A stretch of 64,000 nucleotides of DNA from Thermoleptolyngbya sichuanensis A183 (GTDB taxonomy: Bacteria; Cyanobacteriota; Cyanobacteriia; Elainellales; Elainellaceae), in assembly GCF_013177315.1 (NCBI RefSeq), contig NZ_CP053661.1, positions 2,914,001 to 2,978,000 of the forward strand, read 5' to 3'. The notes beneath the pieces are model-generated. The model saw only the letters and a list, made by a program, of their open reading frames with translations, searched no databases and had not been told where the DNA came from. The translations under genes were made by a program, and so were the position numbers. Shown piece by piece: positions 44,115 to 52,610 of this stretch. Position 1 is the first letter of the stretch, and each line of letters opens with the position of its first letter.

Positions 44115-44525
44115 ATGAAACTCACCTATCGTGGCGTAACCTACAACTACGATCCCCAACCCCTCAACCTGAACAACAGCCACCCAACCACTACTGAACT
44201 GAAGTTCCGGGGCAACGAATATCAGACCAATCAACCCGTTGCAACTGACGCAGTGGCAACTGACGCAGCCGCGACCATTCCTGCTGCGGCCCCTGCACCC
44301 GTAGCCCAGCCCGCAGCCTCCGTTTCCATCGAAGAGAGAGCGCGGGAGCTGATGATGAATCACCACAAACTGGTGAAGCGCCGCCAGCAAGCGATGCTGA
44401 CCCGTTTGGCGGCCAACGTCGGGCTAGATGCCGGAACCACCAGCCAATACTGGGGACACATTCAAGGCAAGGTGCAGCCCGGCTTCTGGGACAGCTACGA
44501 CCGCAGCCACGCCAGCATCAGCTAG
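44115..44525 (+). CDS. DUF4278 protein
   Basis: A 136-residue protein. The N-terminal MKLTYRGVTYNYDPQ and later ELKFRGNEYQ mark DUF4278, a small domain common in cyanobacteria. A Pro/Ala-rich linker leads to a basic helical C-terminus (MMNHHKLVKRRQQAMLTRLA). The function is unknown. A promoter candidate (43935) and a strong terminator (44605) make this a single-gene unit. Confidence 0.85.
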   Translation: MKLTYRGVTYNYDPQPLNLNNSHPTTTELKFRGNEYQTNQPVATDAVATDAAATIPAAAPAPVAQPAASVSIEERARELMMNHHKLVKRRQQAMLTRLAANVGLDAGTTSQYWGHIQGKVQPGFWDSYDRSHASIS

Positions 44526-44604
44526 GGTCATAGCGGGTTCTCATCTGCTTCCCATCTCCGCTCCACCAGTTTCCCGAACATTTCCTAAAAGTTAGCTGGT
44601 TGCA

Positions 44605-44632
44605 GGCACTCCCATCGGGGGTGCCTTTTCTT
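44605..44632 (+). terminator. Rho-independent terminator after the DUF4278 gene
   Basis: GGCACTCCC-ATC-GGGGGTGCC forms a 9-bp stem with a short loop, followed directly by TTTTCTT. Confidence 0.85.
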
Positions 44633-44663
44633 ATTGCAACATGGAGCAACAGGATATGCCACG

Positions 44664-44715
44664 CTTGCTCCCCTTCTCCCTACTTGGGAGAAGGGGTTGG
44701 GGGATGAGGGCAGAC
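44664..44715. repeat. Dispersed repeat, CCCTTCTCCC...GGGAGAAGGG type, copy 2
   Basis: Nearly identical to the unit at 33761-33810, with the same GGGGGATGAGGGCAGAC tail. Confidence 0.75.
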
Positions 44716-47206
44716 GTAGAATAGATCGATCGAGACAGCCTGTTCAGGTCGTCAGCCTTCCCGTGATGCGATCGGGCGAGGGAGGTTCTACCCCGCTTCA
44801 CGAGAGAATTTCCTAAAGTTTTTTCCCTGAATCTGGAAAAAGGGTGTTGAAATAGACACTAAGATGCAGCAAGGTGTGCATCTGTATTGGCAGCATCGAT
44901 TCTCAAGCGAAACCCATCCATGCCCTCTTTGCAGTCGCCCCTCCTCAGCTTCCTTGCCGCTCTGGTTTTGTCTACTGCCACAGAAGCCCCAGCAGTTGCC
45001 CAATCCCTTACCCAGTCCCTTACCCAGTCCCGCACCAGCTCCGCGCCGCCCGAAGCCACCGCCGAACCCGCCCATCCCATCGCCGAACTCTGGCAACAGC
45101 ACTAGGTGTCGATCAGCATCGGCACGCTGCTTTTGCTGAGCTATTTGGGCGTGCTGGGGTTCCGACCGCTGCTCTTGCTCAGGCTACCCTCCAGCGATCT
45201 GTCCATCCCCTACACAAGCTGGAAAATTCCGCTGGGCATCGTGCGGTTTCTGAAATATCGCAACCGGGTTCTGGATGCCTAGGTGAACCAGCACTGGCAA
45301 ACGGCTCAAAAGTCCTTCCTAGACCTGCCAACCGTCAGCCAGCGGGCGATCCACATTCCCCTGCCCGTTTATCTCAACAACCAGCCCATTGATGAAAAGC
45401 TGATCGGAGAAGCGCTCAAACCCACCTTTTCCAAAAACACAGCGATCTTGCTGATTACCGAAGAAGGCGGCGCAGGCAAAACCAGCCTCGCCTGCCAGAT
45501 CGCTCTTTGGGGATTGAATAAACAACTGTGCCAGCATCGCCTGCTGCCCGTGCTGGTGGAAACCGAGCTAGACGACAAACAGACACTCTTTGAAGTCATC
45601 CGCGGCCAGATCAACACCCTCACCGATCAGCCCAATCCCATTGCGCCAGAGCTTTTGGAAAAGCTGTTGCAGCGGCGGCGGGTGCTGGTCATCGTGGATC
45701 ACCTTTCTGAAATGGGCGAGGAGACTCGCAAACAAATCACGCCATATCTAGCCGATTTTCCGGCTAGGGCGCTGGTCGTCACCTCTCGCCTGCCGGAACC
45801 GCTCGGCAACCTGCCCAAAACCATTCTGAAGCCCCTGCGAATCGAGGGCAGCAGTCTGTCTCGCTTTATGGATGCCTATCTAGAAGCCCGCAACAAGCGA
45901 GGATTGTTTGAAGACGAAGACTATTTCAACGGCTGCCGTCGCCTGTCGCAGATGGTGGGTCAGCGCAATATCACCGTGCTGCTGGCCCGGCTCTATGCCG
46001 ATCAGATGATCGAGCAGCAAGAAGGTGTGGGGGGCATTTTGCCGTCCTCTGTGCCCGAACTGATGCTGAGCTATCTCAACCAGCTCAATCGCAGCATCGA
46101 AGAAGCCAACCGCCGAGACAACCTGGCCGTGCAGCAAGATGCCCAGCACATTGCCTGGGAATGCCTAAAACAGACCTATCGCCCCACCACTGCGGCTAAG
46201 TCAGATATTGAAAAAGCCCTGACCAAAAACGGCGCAGACGACATCCCAGCGCGGCTGGTCTATTTGGAAACCCGGCTGCGGCTAGTGCAAACGCTAGAGC
46301 CGGGAGACAAGCTCCGCATTGTGCTAGACCCGCTGGCAGAATATTTGGCAGCGCTGCACTGGGTCGATCAGTGTCGAAAAAATCCAGCAGAATCCTGGAC
46401 AGAGTTTTTAGACTCGATTGACCTCGTGCTAGAACAGGGCAACGACTCTCCCACCGCGATTCAAGGCTTTTTGCTGGCAGTACGCGACTGCTGCCAGGTG
46501 AAAAAAAAGGAAGCCCAGGTTCCAGAAGACATCCCAGATTTGCTGGCCCGCAAAGCCGGCCTCGACCCCGCCGAGTTGCAAAAAATTGAGGAAAAACGCC
46601 GCATCAGCCTTCTAATTTCTGACCTCTCCGACCCAGACGAAGAATATCGCATCCGCGCAGCAAAAGACCTTGGCAAGCGTGGACTTGCCGCCGCCAAAGC
46701 CGTGCCTAATCTGTTGGGCATGGCCAAAAACCCCAACCAAACCCTGGAAGCCCGCCAGGAAGCGCTGAAATCGCTGGGCAGTTTGGGAGCCTGTAGCGAC
46801 AGCCTAAAAGCCGACCTCGCTCCCCAGCTGATCGCTCTTTTGCAAGCCGACCATGACCCCAAGCAGCCCGACGAACTGGCCGTGCGGCGGGGCGCAGCCG
46901 AAGCGCTGGGCGCAATGAAAGCCGGGCAAGCCGAACTCCAAGCAATTCTAAGCAACGAAACGCAGCCGCTGACCCTGCGCCAGGGAGCCGCCCGCGCCCT
47001 GGGGCTAATCGGCGCACCCAGCGGACAGCCCGTGTCCATGCTGATGGTGCAACTGCAAGACGGGCAGATCAGCACGCAGGTCAAGCCCATTCCGGTCTAT
47101 CAAGAAACCCTGCCGATGGAGCAGATTCTCAACTTGGTGAAAGTCCCTGGCGGAGAGTTTCTGATGGGGTCGCCGCCAGAGGAAGAAGGGCGCGATTACT
47201 ATCAAT

Positions 47207-48723
47207 CTTTAGTTTGGACTAATGGTGAAGAGGAAGGCAGTCAATGAGAAGCACCGACTGCCGTAAGGTCAATGAAGTACAACCAACATTGACCCCATGA
47301 TTTTCAACGAACTTCAGCAATTTCGCCAAACGTTGTATGCCAGCTTGGGAAACGCCAGAGATGCCCTGTTTGATCTGATGGATGCCGTGTTAGTGAGTGC
47401 GTGCATCGTGTCGTTTGTGAGGCTATCGCAGAGTCCTGTCTTTCGTCGCCAGTGGTCGAGCACCTATGAAGCGTTGCGCGATAGCCGCCTACCCCGATCA
47501 AAGGTGCTGAAGCTGTTGGTGCAGCAGATACCGACTCAGCAGCAACCGTTGTTGGCAGGTGATGCGAGTCGGTGGAACCGTCCTGCTGCCAGGCGTTTGA
47601 AAGACCGCACCTTATCAGGCAGAACAGGACATGCCCCGATAGCCGGACAAAACTACAGTACCTTAGCCTGGATTGCTGAAGACAGGGGCAGTTGGGCATT
47701 ACCATTGCGGCATGAGCGCATCACCAGCTTTGAAACACCCGCCAGTAAAGCGGCATTCCAACTCAAACAAGTGACTCGGCAGTTAGCGGTGCGTCCGTTG
47801 GCGATCTACGACCGAGGGTACGGCAATGCCAGTTTTGTCAACCAAACGGCAGGGATTGAGGCAGACTTGCTGCTGCGGGTTACATCCAATCGATGTGTCT
47901 ATGGCGCGCCCCCAGCGTATCGAGGGCGAGGCGCACCTGCCAAGCATGGACATAAGATGAAACTCAATGACCCTGACACTTGGAGTGTCCCGGTCGAAAC
48001 CGTTGAAGTCGATGATCCCAACTGGGGACGAGTGCGGGTCAGTCGTTGGAGTGCATACCATTTCCGCAAATCCCCCAAACGGGCAATGGAAGTGTTGCGC
48101 GTGGAGGTGCTGGAGACACAGAGCAGCACGCGACGCTTGGCTCCTTTGTGGTTAGTTTGGCTGGGTGAGCAGATGCCTCCGTTAGAAACCCTGTGGTTGC
48201 ACTACCTCCGTCGCTTTGCCATTGAACACTGGTATCGCTTTGCCAAGCAGAGGCTATATTGGACACATCCCCAGTTCAGTTCTGTATCGGCAACCGAACA
48301 GTGGAGCAGCCTGATGCCGTTGCTCAGTTGGCAGTTGTGGTTAGCGCGAAAGGACTGTACTGACCACCCCTTGCCCTGGCAGGCACCGCAAGAAACGTTG
48401 ACTCCGGGTCGGGTCGCACAAGCGTTTGCAGGCATTTTGGCAGCGATTGGCACCCCTGCTCCTGCGCCTAAACCTCGTGGTAAATCGCCAGGACGAGGCA
48501 AGGGGCACAAGCCAACTCCTCGTCCCTGCTATCCGATGGTCAAAAAACGAGCCTCGAAACGCAAGACATCCGAACAATCCCTGAACAGTCCGGTTGCAAC
48601 AGCAGCTTAACTGCGAGCAGGATTGTATCCAATTCCTTAAGTTCAACTGTTATGAACGGTTGAGCAGATTCTTTATGGCATCCTGTTGAGCATTATTGTG
48701 ATGCCAGTTAGTCCAAACTAAAG
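47207..48723 (+). mobile_element. Insertion sequence, copy 2 (1517 bp)
   Basis: Same length and same 16-bp terminal inverted repeats as the element at 25025-26541, in the same orientation. It is flanked by a different 6-bp duplication, ATCAAT (47201-47206 and 48724-48729), so this was a separate insertion. It splits the FGE-sulfatase domain of the NACHT gene; the original reading was RDYYQYNLPET. Confidence 0.97.
47297..48610 (+). CDS. DDE transposase (IS copy 2)
   Basis: The 437-residue product is identical to that of copy 1 (25115-26428), with the same candidate acids Asp89, Asp172 and Glu309. Identity of the two proteins implies recent movement within this genome. Confidence 0.9.
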   Translation: MIFNELQQFRQTLYASLGNARDALFDLMDAVLVSACIVSFVRLSQSPVFRRQWSSTYEALRDSRLPRSKVLKLLVQQIPTQQQPLLAGDASRWNRPAARRLKDRTLSGRTGHAPIAGQNYSTLAWIAEDRGSWALPLRHERITSFETPASKAAFQLKQVTRQLAVRPLAIYDRGYGNASFVNQTAGIEADLLLRVTSNRCVYGAPPAYRGRGAPAKHGHKMKLNDPDTWSVPVETVEVDDPNWGRVRVSRWSAYHFRKSPKRAMEVLRVEVLETQSSTRRLAPLWLVWLGEQMPPLETLWLHYLRRFAIEHWYRFAKQRLYWTHPQFSSVSATEQWSSLMPLLSWQLWLARKDCTDHPLPWQAPQETLTPGRVAQAFAGILAAIGTPAPAPKPRGKSPGRGKGHKPTPRPCYPMVKKRASKRKTSEQSLNSPVATAA

Positions 48724-49500
48724 ATCAATACAACCTTCCAGAAACAGCAGGGCTGGACGTAGAGCAGCAGCATCGGGTCACGGTGCCGCCTTTTTCTATG
48801 AGCCAGTTTCCCATCACCCAGGCGCAGTGGCGAGCCGTGGCTACAGCACTGCCCCCGGTGAATCGAGAGCTTGATCCAGACCTAGCCAGCTTCAAAGGCG
48901 GCGATCGCCCCGTCGAAAGTATCTCCTGGTATGACGCGATCGAGTTTTGCGATCGCCTCTCTCAGCACACCAGCAAGACCTACCGCCTGCCCAGCGAAGC
49001 CGAATGGGAATATGCCTGCCGCGCCGGAACCACCGATCCGTTCCACCTGGGCGACACCCTGCGCTCCGACCTTGCCAACTACAGGGGCACCGAAATATAT
49101 GGCAACGGCACCGCCGGAATCTATCGCCAAGCAACCAGCAAAGTCGGCAGCTTTGGGGTCAATGCCTTTGGCTTGGGCGATATGCACGGCAATGTTTACG
49201 AATGGTGTCTCGATCACTGGCACTCCACCTACGAGCGATCGCCCACCGATGGCAGCGCTTGGATCACCGAAGGCAACGATCGCTACAGGCTGGTGCGGGG
49301 CGGTTCCTGGGGCGACCTTCCTGCCTTTTGCCGCTCTGCCTATCGCAACCGTAGCACGCCGCGCCGCCGCAACTTTAGCATCGGGTTTCGGGTGGTCTGT
49401 GTTTTCCCCTGGACTCAGTAGCCCTTTATACTTTGGCTCTTTTGCCCTCTTCCCTGTTTTCTTTTCCCTTTTTCTTTTCTTCTGCGCGAAGCGCACTCCG

Positions 49501-49642
49501 GAAGTCCCCCTTGCCAAGGGCGATTGAGGGGGATCAGTTCGCACGCAAAGACTCTGAGATCCCCCCTAGACCCGCTTCAGAAAGGGGGGAACCGAGCCGC
49601 TGTCCAGAAGTCCCCCTTGCCAAGGGGGATTTAGGGGGATCA
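49501..49642. repeat. GTCCCCCTTGCCAAGGGGGA-type dispersed repeat, two copies
   Basis: Copies at 49501-49535 and 49608-49642 share GAAGTCCCCCTTGCCAAGGG and a GGGGGATC end. Between them lies an opposed GATCCCCCC...GGGGGG piece. Hairpin-forming and gene-free. No gene is supported from 49422 to 49709. Confidence 0.75.
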
Positions 49643-49709
49643 AACCTGCCGCTAACAATCCAGAAATTTAGCCTAACTTCATGACACGCCACAATCACGC
49701 GATTCATCG

Positions 49710-50273
49710 TCATGCTTGGAGCCAGCCAAAAATTTCCCCGACCGTCAGCCGCACCGCCCCAGCAAATCCAGGCACGGGCAGCACGCTATCCGGCTCGTCA
49801 AATAGCTGCACCGACTGATTTGCGCCATAGACAAAGATGCACGTCTCTTCCGGGTCGAGCAGCCAGCCCATCTCCGCGCCGTGGCTGAGGCAGTGCAGAA
49901 TGTTGCGAATTACCCTGGACTGGCTCTGTCCGGGCGAGAGGATTTCTATCGTCCAGTCGGGCGGCAGGTTAAACGTATTTGCCACTTCGCCGCTGCCGTC
50001 TCTGGGAATGCGGTCGGCGCGGAAAACGGCGATATCGGGCACGATAGAGCGTCCCCCAAACGTGCAGCGCAATTCTGGAAACGCTTGCCCTGCGCCATCA
50101 GCACGAAATGCAGCCGTAATAGCAAAGGTTAGTTCACGCTGCAAAACGCTGTGTTTTCCTTGGGGCATGGGCTTTTGAAGGATAATGCCGTCGATAAATT
50201 CGCTGGCGGGCTTGGTTTCGGGCAGCGCCAGAAATTCCTCCAGGGTCAGCGGCTTTGTGGGAACTTGCACCAT
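49710..50273 (-). CDS. Uma2-family putative endonuclease, tandem copy 1
   Basis: A 187-residue Uma2/DUF820 protein. Visible family parts are LTLEEFLALPETKPASEFIDG, FGGRSIVPDIAVFR, WTIEILSPGQSQSRV and the C-terminal EIFGWLQ. It follows its sister gene (50286-50849) after 12 bp, both on the minus strand, so they form an operon. Most of the sequence is identical between the two, but two blocks differ sharply (about residues 43-65 and 140-165). Confidence 0.88.
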   Translation of the reverse strand: MVQVPTKPLTLEEFLALPETKPASEFIDGIILQKPMPQGKHSVLQRELTFAITAAFRADGAGQAFPELRCTFGGRSIVPDIAVFRADRIPRDGSGEVANTFNLPPDWTIEILSPGQSQSRVIRNILHCLSHGAEMGWLLDPEETCIFVYGANQSVQLFDEPDSVLPVPGFAGAVRLTVGEIFGWLQA

Positions 50274-50285
50274 GAGACACCCCCT

Positions 50286-50849
50286 CTACGCTTGCAGCCA
50301 GCCAAAAATTTCCCCGACCGTCAGCCGCACCGCCCCAGCAAAGGCGGGCACAGGCAGCACGCTATCCGGCTGATCAAAGAGCTGCATTAAGTGATCTGCG
50401 CTGTAGACGAAGATGCACCCCTCTTCCGGGTCGAGCAGCCAGCCCATCTCCGCGCCGTGGCTGAGGCAGTGCAGAATGTTGCGAATTACCCTGGACTGGC
50501 TCTGTCCGGGCGAGAGGATTTCTATCGTCCAGTCGGGCGGCAGGTTAAACGTATTTGCCACTTCGCCGCTGCCGTCTCTGGGAATGCGGTCGGCGCGGAA
50601 AACGGCGATATCGGGCACGATAGAGCGTCCCCCAAACGTGCAGCGCAATTCTGGATAAGCACGTCCTATTTTTGACGGCTTGAGTGCTGCGTTAATCGCA
50701 CTTGTCAAGTCTCCCTGGAGGGCGCTGTGTTTTCCTTGGGGCATGGGTTTTTGAAGGATAATGCCGTCGATGAATTCGCTGGCGGGCTTGGTTTCGGGCA
50801 GCGCCAGAAATTCTTCCAGGGTCAGCGGCTTTGTGGGAACTTGCACCAT
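50286..50849 (-). CDS. Uma2-family putative endonuclease, tandem copy 2
   Basis: Also 187 residues, starting MVQVPTKPLT at 50849 exactly like its sister; an upstream extension to 50960 is ignored for that reason. It differs from copy 1 mainly in HSALQGDLTSAINAALKPSK (versus HSVLQRELTFAITAAFRADG) and in YSADHLMQLFDQP. It is the promoter-proximal gene of the pair. The family's true role is unsettled. Confidence 0.88.
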   Translation of the reverse strand: MVQVPTKPLTLEEFLALPETKPASEFIDGIILQKPMPQGKHSALQGDLTSAINAALKPSKIGRAYPELRCTFGGRSIVPDIAVFRADRIPRDGSGEVANTFNLPPDWTIEILSPGQSQSRVIRNILHCLSHGAEMGWLLDPEEGCIFVYSADHLMQLFDQPDSVLPVPAFAGAVRLTVGEIFGWLQA

Positions 50850-50981
50850 GAGACAGGCTCCAGGGGCGAAGGGCGAATTGAAGAGGCGACGGGCTGTAGG
50901 GCTGAGTCTTATTCTAGGCGATTCCCCTGTAATGCTCCCTGAGCCGCCGCGCTCTGGCAAAGGTTTACTGAATCAACACTA

Positions 50982-51058
50982 GACCTCTTGCGTGAATCGT
51001 TGGACGGCGGTGCTGCCCAACGATTCACGCTCTCAGAAAAGCATTTATGCAAGAGGTC
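50982..51058. mobile_element. 77-bp MITE-like element
   Basis: The ends GACCTCTTGC and GCAAGAGGTC are perfect inverted repeats, extending with two mismatches over about 16 bp. They are flanked by TA on each side, as expected for a TA-duplicating (IS630/Tc1-like) transposase. Inside, GTGAATCGTTGG (50992-51003) pairs with CCAACGATTCAC (51017-51028), so the whole element can fold into a long stem. It has no coding capacity. The flanking spacer (50850-51236) has no gene. Confidence 0.7.
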
Positions 51059-51236
51059 TACTGGATAAACATGAATACGCACCAAATAAACACTGAATAA
51101 ATGCGTGATAGATGCGTGAGGTCTAAACACTCTGGATGCGAGGCGATGATGAGATGATGGACAGGGTGATGAATATCAAGCAGCAAGTTTCAAGCCGCAA
51201 ATCCAGAGTCTATCCCTCGTCCCGTCTTGTCTCAAC

Positions 51237-52541
51237 ATGTCTTACTACATTCCGCCCAAATTTCTGGATCGCCTCTCGGTGCATATCACCAAGAACTTTC
51301 TGGCGCTGCCCAACGTCAAGGTGCCGCTGATTTTGGGGATTCATGGGCGCAAAGGCGAGGGCAAAACCTTCATGTGCGAGCTGGTGTTTAAGCGCATGGG
51401 GCTGGGGGCGGTGTATATGTCGGCAGGCGAGTTGGAAAGTCCTGATGCGGGCGATCCGGCGCGGCTGATTCGGCTGCGCTATCGGGAGGCGGGCGAGTGG
51501 AGCCGCACCCACGGGCGCATGGCAGTGCTGATGATCAACGACGTAGATGCAGGCATTGGGCGGGTGGATGCCAGCACGCAATATACCGTGAACACGCAGT
51601 TGGTCAACGCCACGCTGATGAACATTGCCGACAACCCGACTAATGTGCAGCTTCCGGGCAGCTATGACGCAGAGCCGACCCAGCGAATTCCGATTATTGT
51701 GACGGGCAATGACTTTGCAACGCTGTATGCGCCGCTGATCCGCGATGGACGGATGGAGAAATTCTTTTGGGACCCGACGCGGGACGATCGGCTGGGCATT
51801 GTGGCGGGCATTTTTGAGGCGGATGGCGTTCCCCGATCGGACGTGGAAGCGCTGGTGGATCACTTTGCTGAACAGGCAACGGACTTTTTTGGCGCACTGC
51901 GATCGCGCCTGTATGATGAACAGGTTCGCACGCTCATTCACCAGGTCGGCATCGACAAGATTTCGCAGGAGGTGGTTCACAGCGATGGCAAGCCGACGGA
52001 ATTTCAAAAACCCAACTTTAGCCTGCAACATTTAATTGAGATTGGCACAGAGATGGTGCAGGAGCAAGAACGCATTCGTGAACTGCGGCTGGTATCTGAA
52101 TATAACGAGGTGCTGAAGGGCGATCGCCCCCGCTCAGCGAACCGCGCAAGCCATTCGATCAGCAAATCCGATAAATCCTTTATGTATTATGGCGATCGCC
52201 CTGGGTCGGCCGAACCTCCACCCGCCAAGTCCGCCAACGGGAACGGGATGGCATCGTTGAAAACTTCCCCCACTGGAACGCGGCCTGCTATTGCGGCAGA
52301 GGTCGCTGAGGAAATTCGCAGCATCCTGGCAGGAGGGCTGCGACTCGGTATTGAGTATGTGGATGAGCGACGCTATCGCATGGGGTCGTGGCAGTGTTTT
52401 GGAACCTACGACGGCAACCCAGAGGAGGCGATCGCCGCGCTGGAACGCTGCATTGCAGAACATCCGAAGGATTACATTCGCCTCATCACCATCGACAAAC
52501 ACCGCAACCGCATGGGCGATCGCCTCCTCCAGCGCCCGTAG
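51237..52541 (+). CDS. rca: Rubisco activase with C-terminal small-subunit-like domain
   Basis: Rca is an AAA+ ATPase that frees inhibited green-type Rubisco of sugar phosphates. The 434-residue product starts MSYYIPPKFLDRLSVHITKN, with Walker A GRKGEGKTF near residues 37-45 and Walker B VLMINDVDAG near 95-104. After a Ser/Gly/Pro-rich linker (about 285-345) a small-subunit-like (SSUL) domain closes the protein: LGIEYVDERRYRMGSWQCFG, EAIAALERCIAEHP and IRLITIDKHRNRM. In cyanobacteria the SSUL domain ties Rca to Rubisco in carboxysomes. No Rubisco gene is in the window. Confidence 0.95.
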   Translation: MSYYIPPKFLDRLSVHITKNFLALPNVKVPLILGIHGRKGEGKTFMCELVFKRMGLGAVYMSAGELESPDAGDPARLIRLRYREAGEWSRTHGRMAVLMINDVDAGIGRVDASTQYTVNTQLVNATLMNIADNPTNVQLPGSYDAEPTQRIPIIVTGNDFATLYAPLIRDGRMEKFFWDPTRDDRLGIVAGIFEADGVPRSDVEALVDHFAEQATDFFGALRSRLYDEQVRTLIHQVGIDKISQEVVHSDGKPTEFQKPNFSLQHLIEIGTEMVQEQERIRELRLVSEYNEVLKGDRPRSANRASHSISKSDKSFMYYGDRPGSAEPPPAKSANGNGMASLKTSPTGTRPAIAAEVAEEIRSILAGGLRLGIEYVDERRYRMGSWQCFGTYDGNPEEAIAALERCIAEHPKDYIRLITIDKHRNRMGDRLLQRP

Positions 52542-52568
52542 CAGCTAGACCGGGTAGAAAACCAGAAA

Positions 52569-52601
52569 GTGAACCGAGAGTGAACCGAGAGTGAGCCGAG
52601 A
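52569..52601. repeat. 3 x 11-bp tandem repeat
   Basis: GTGAACCGAGA is present three times (third copy GTGAGCCGAGA) between rca and the next gene. The last copy may supply the GAG-type ribosome site for the gene at 52611. Confidence 0.75.
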
Positions 52602-52610
52602 GTAAACACA

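Larger units (their letters stand above)
44920..49421 (+). pseudogene. NACHT-HEAT-FGE-sulfatase gene, broken by two TAG codons and an IS
   Basis: Removing the IS (47207-48723) and one target duplication leaves exactly 993 codons from ATG 44920 to the stop at 49421. In-frame TAG codons stand at 45103-45105 and 45280-45282. Order of parts: a signal-like segment (SPLLSFLAALVLSTATEAPAV); a membrane segment (IGTLLLLSYLGVLGFRPLLLL); a NACHT-type NTPase with Walker A EEGGAGKTS and Walker B VLVIVDHLSE; HEAT repeats (ADLAPQLIALLQAD and others); and a C-terminal FGE-sulfatase/C-type-lectin fold (VPGGEFLMGSPP ... RGGSWGDLPAFCRSAYRNR ... IGFRVV). This plan suits a surface- or damage-sensing STAND protein. 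The remaining open pieces, 45283-47247 and 48783-49421, look like separate genes but are fragments. Confidence 0.85.

Noticed and set aside
45283-47247. A stand-alone 654-codon gene starting with GTG
   Set aside because: The GTG directly follows an in-frame TAG, the membrane and signal segments lie upstream in the same frame, and the last codons come from the IS end. It is a fragment of the NACHT gene.
25025-48723. Composite transposon bounded by the two IS copies
   Set aside because: Each copy has its own distinct 6-bp duplication (TTAAGC, ATCAAT), and the cargo is mostly core cyanobacterial genes.
48783-49421. A stand-alone 212-codon FGE-sulfatase gene
   Set aside because: It is the C-terminal part of the NACHT gene behind the IS; the join across the 6-bp duplication is exact and in frame.
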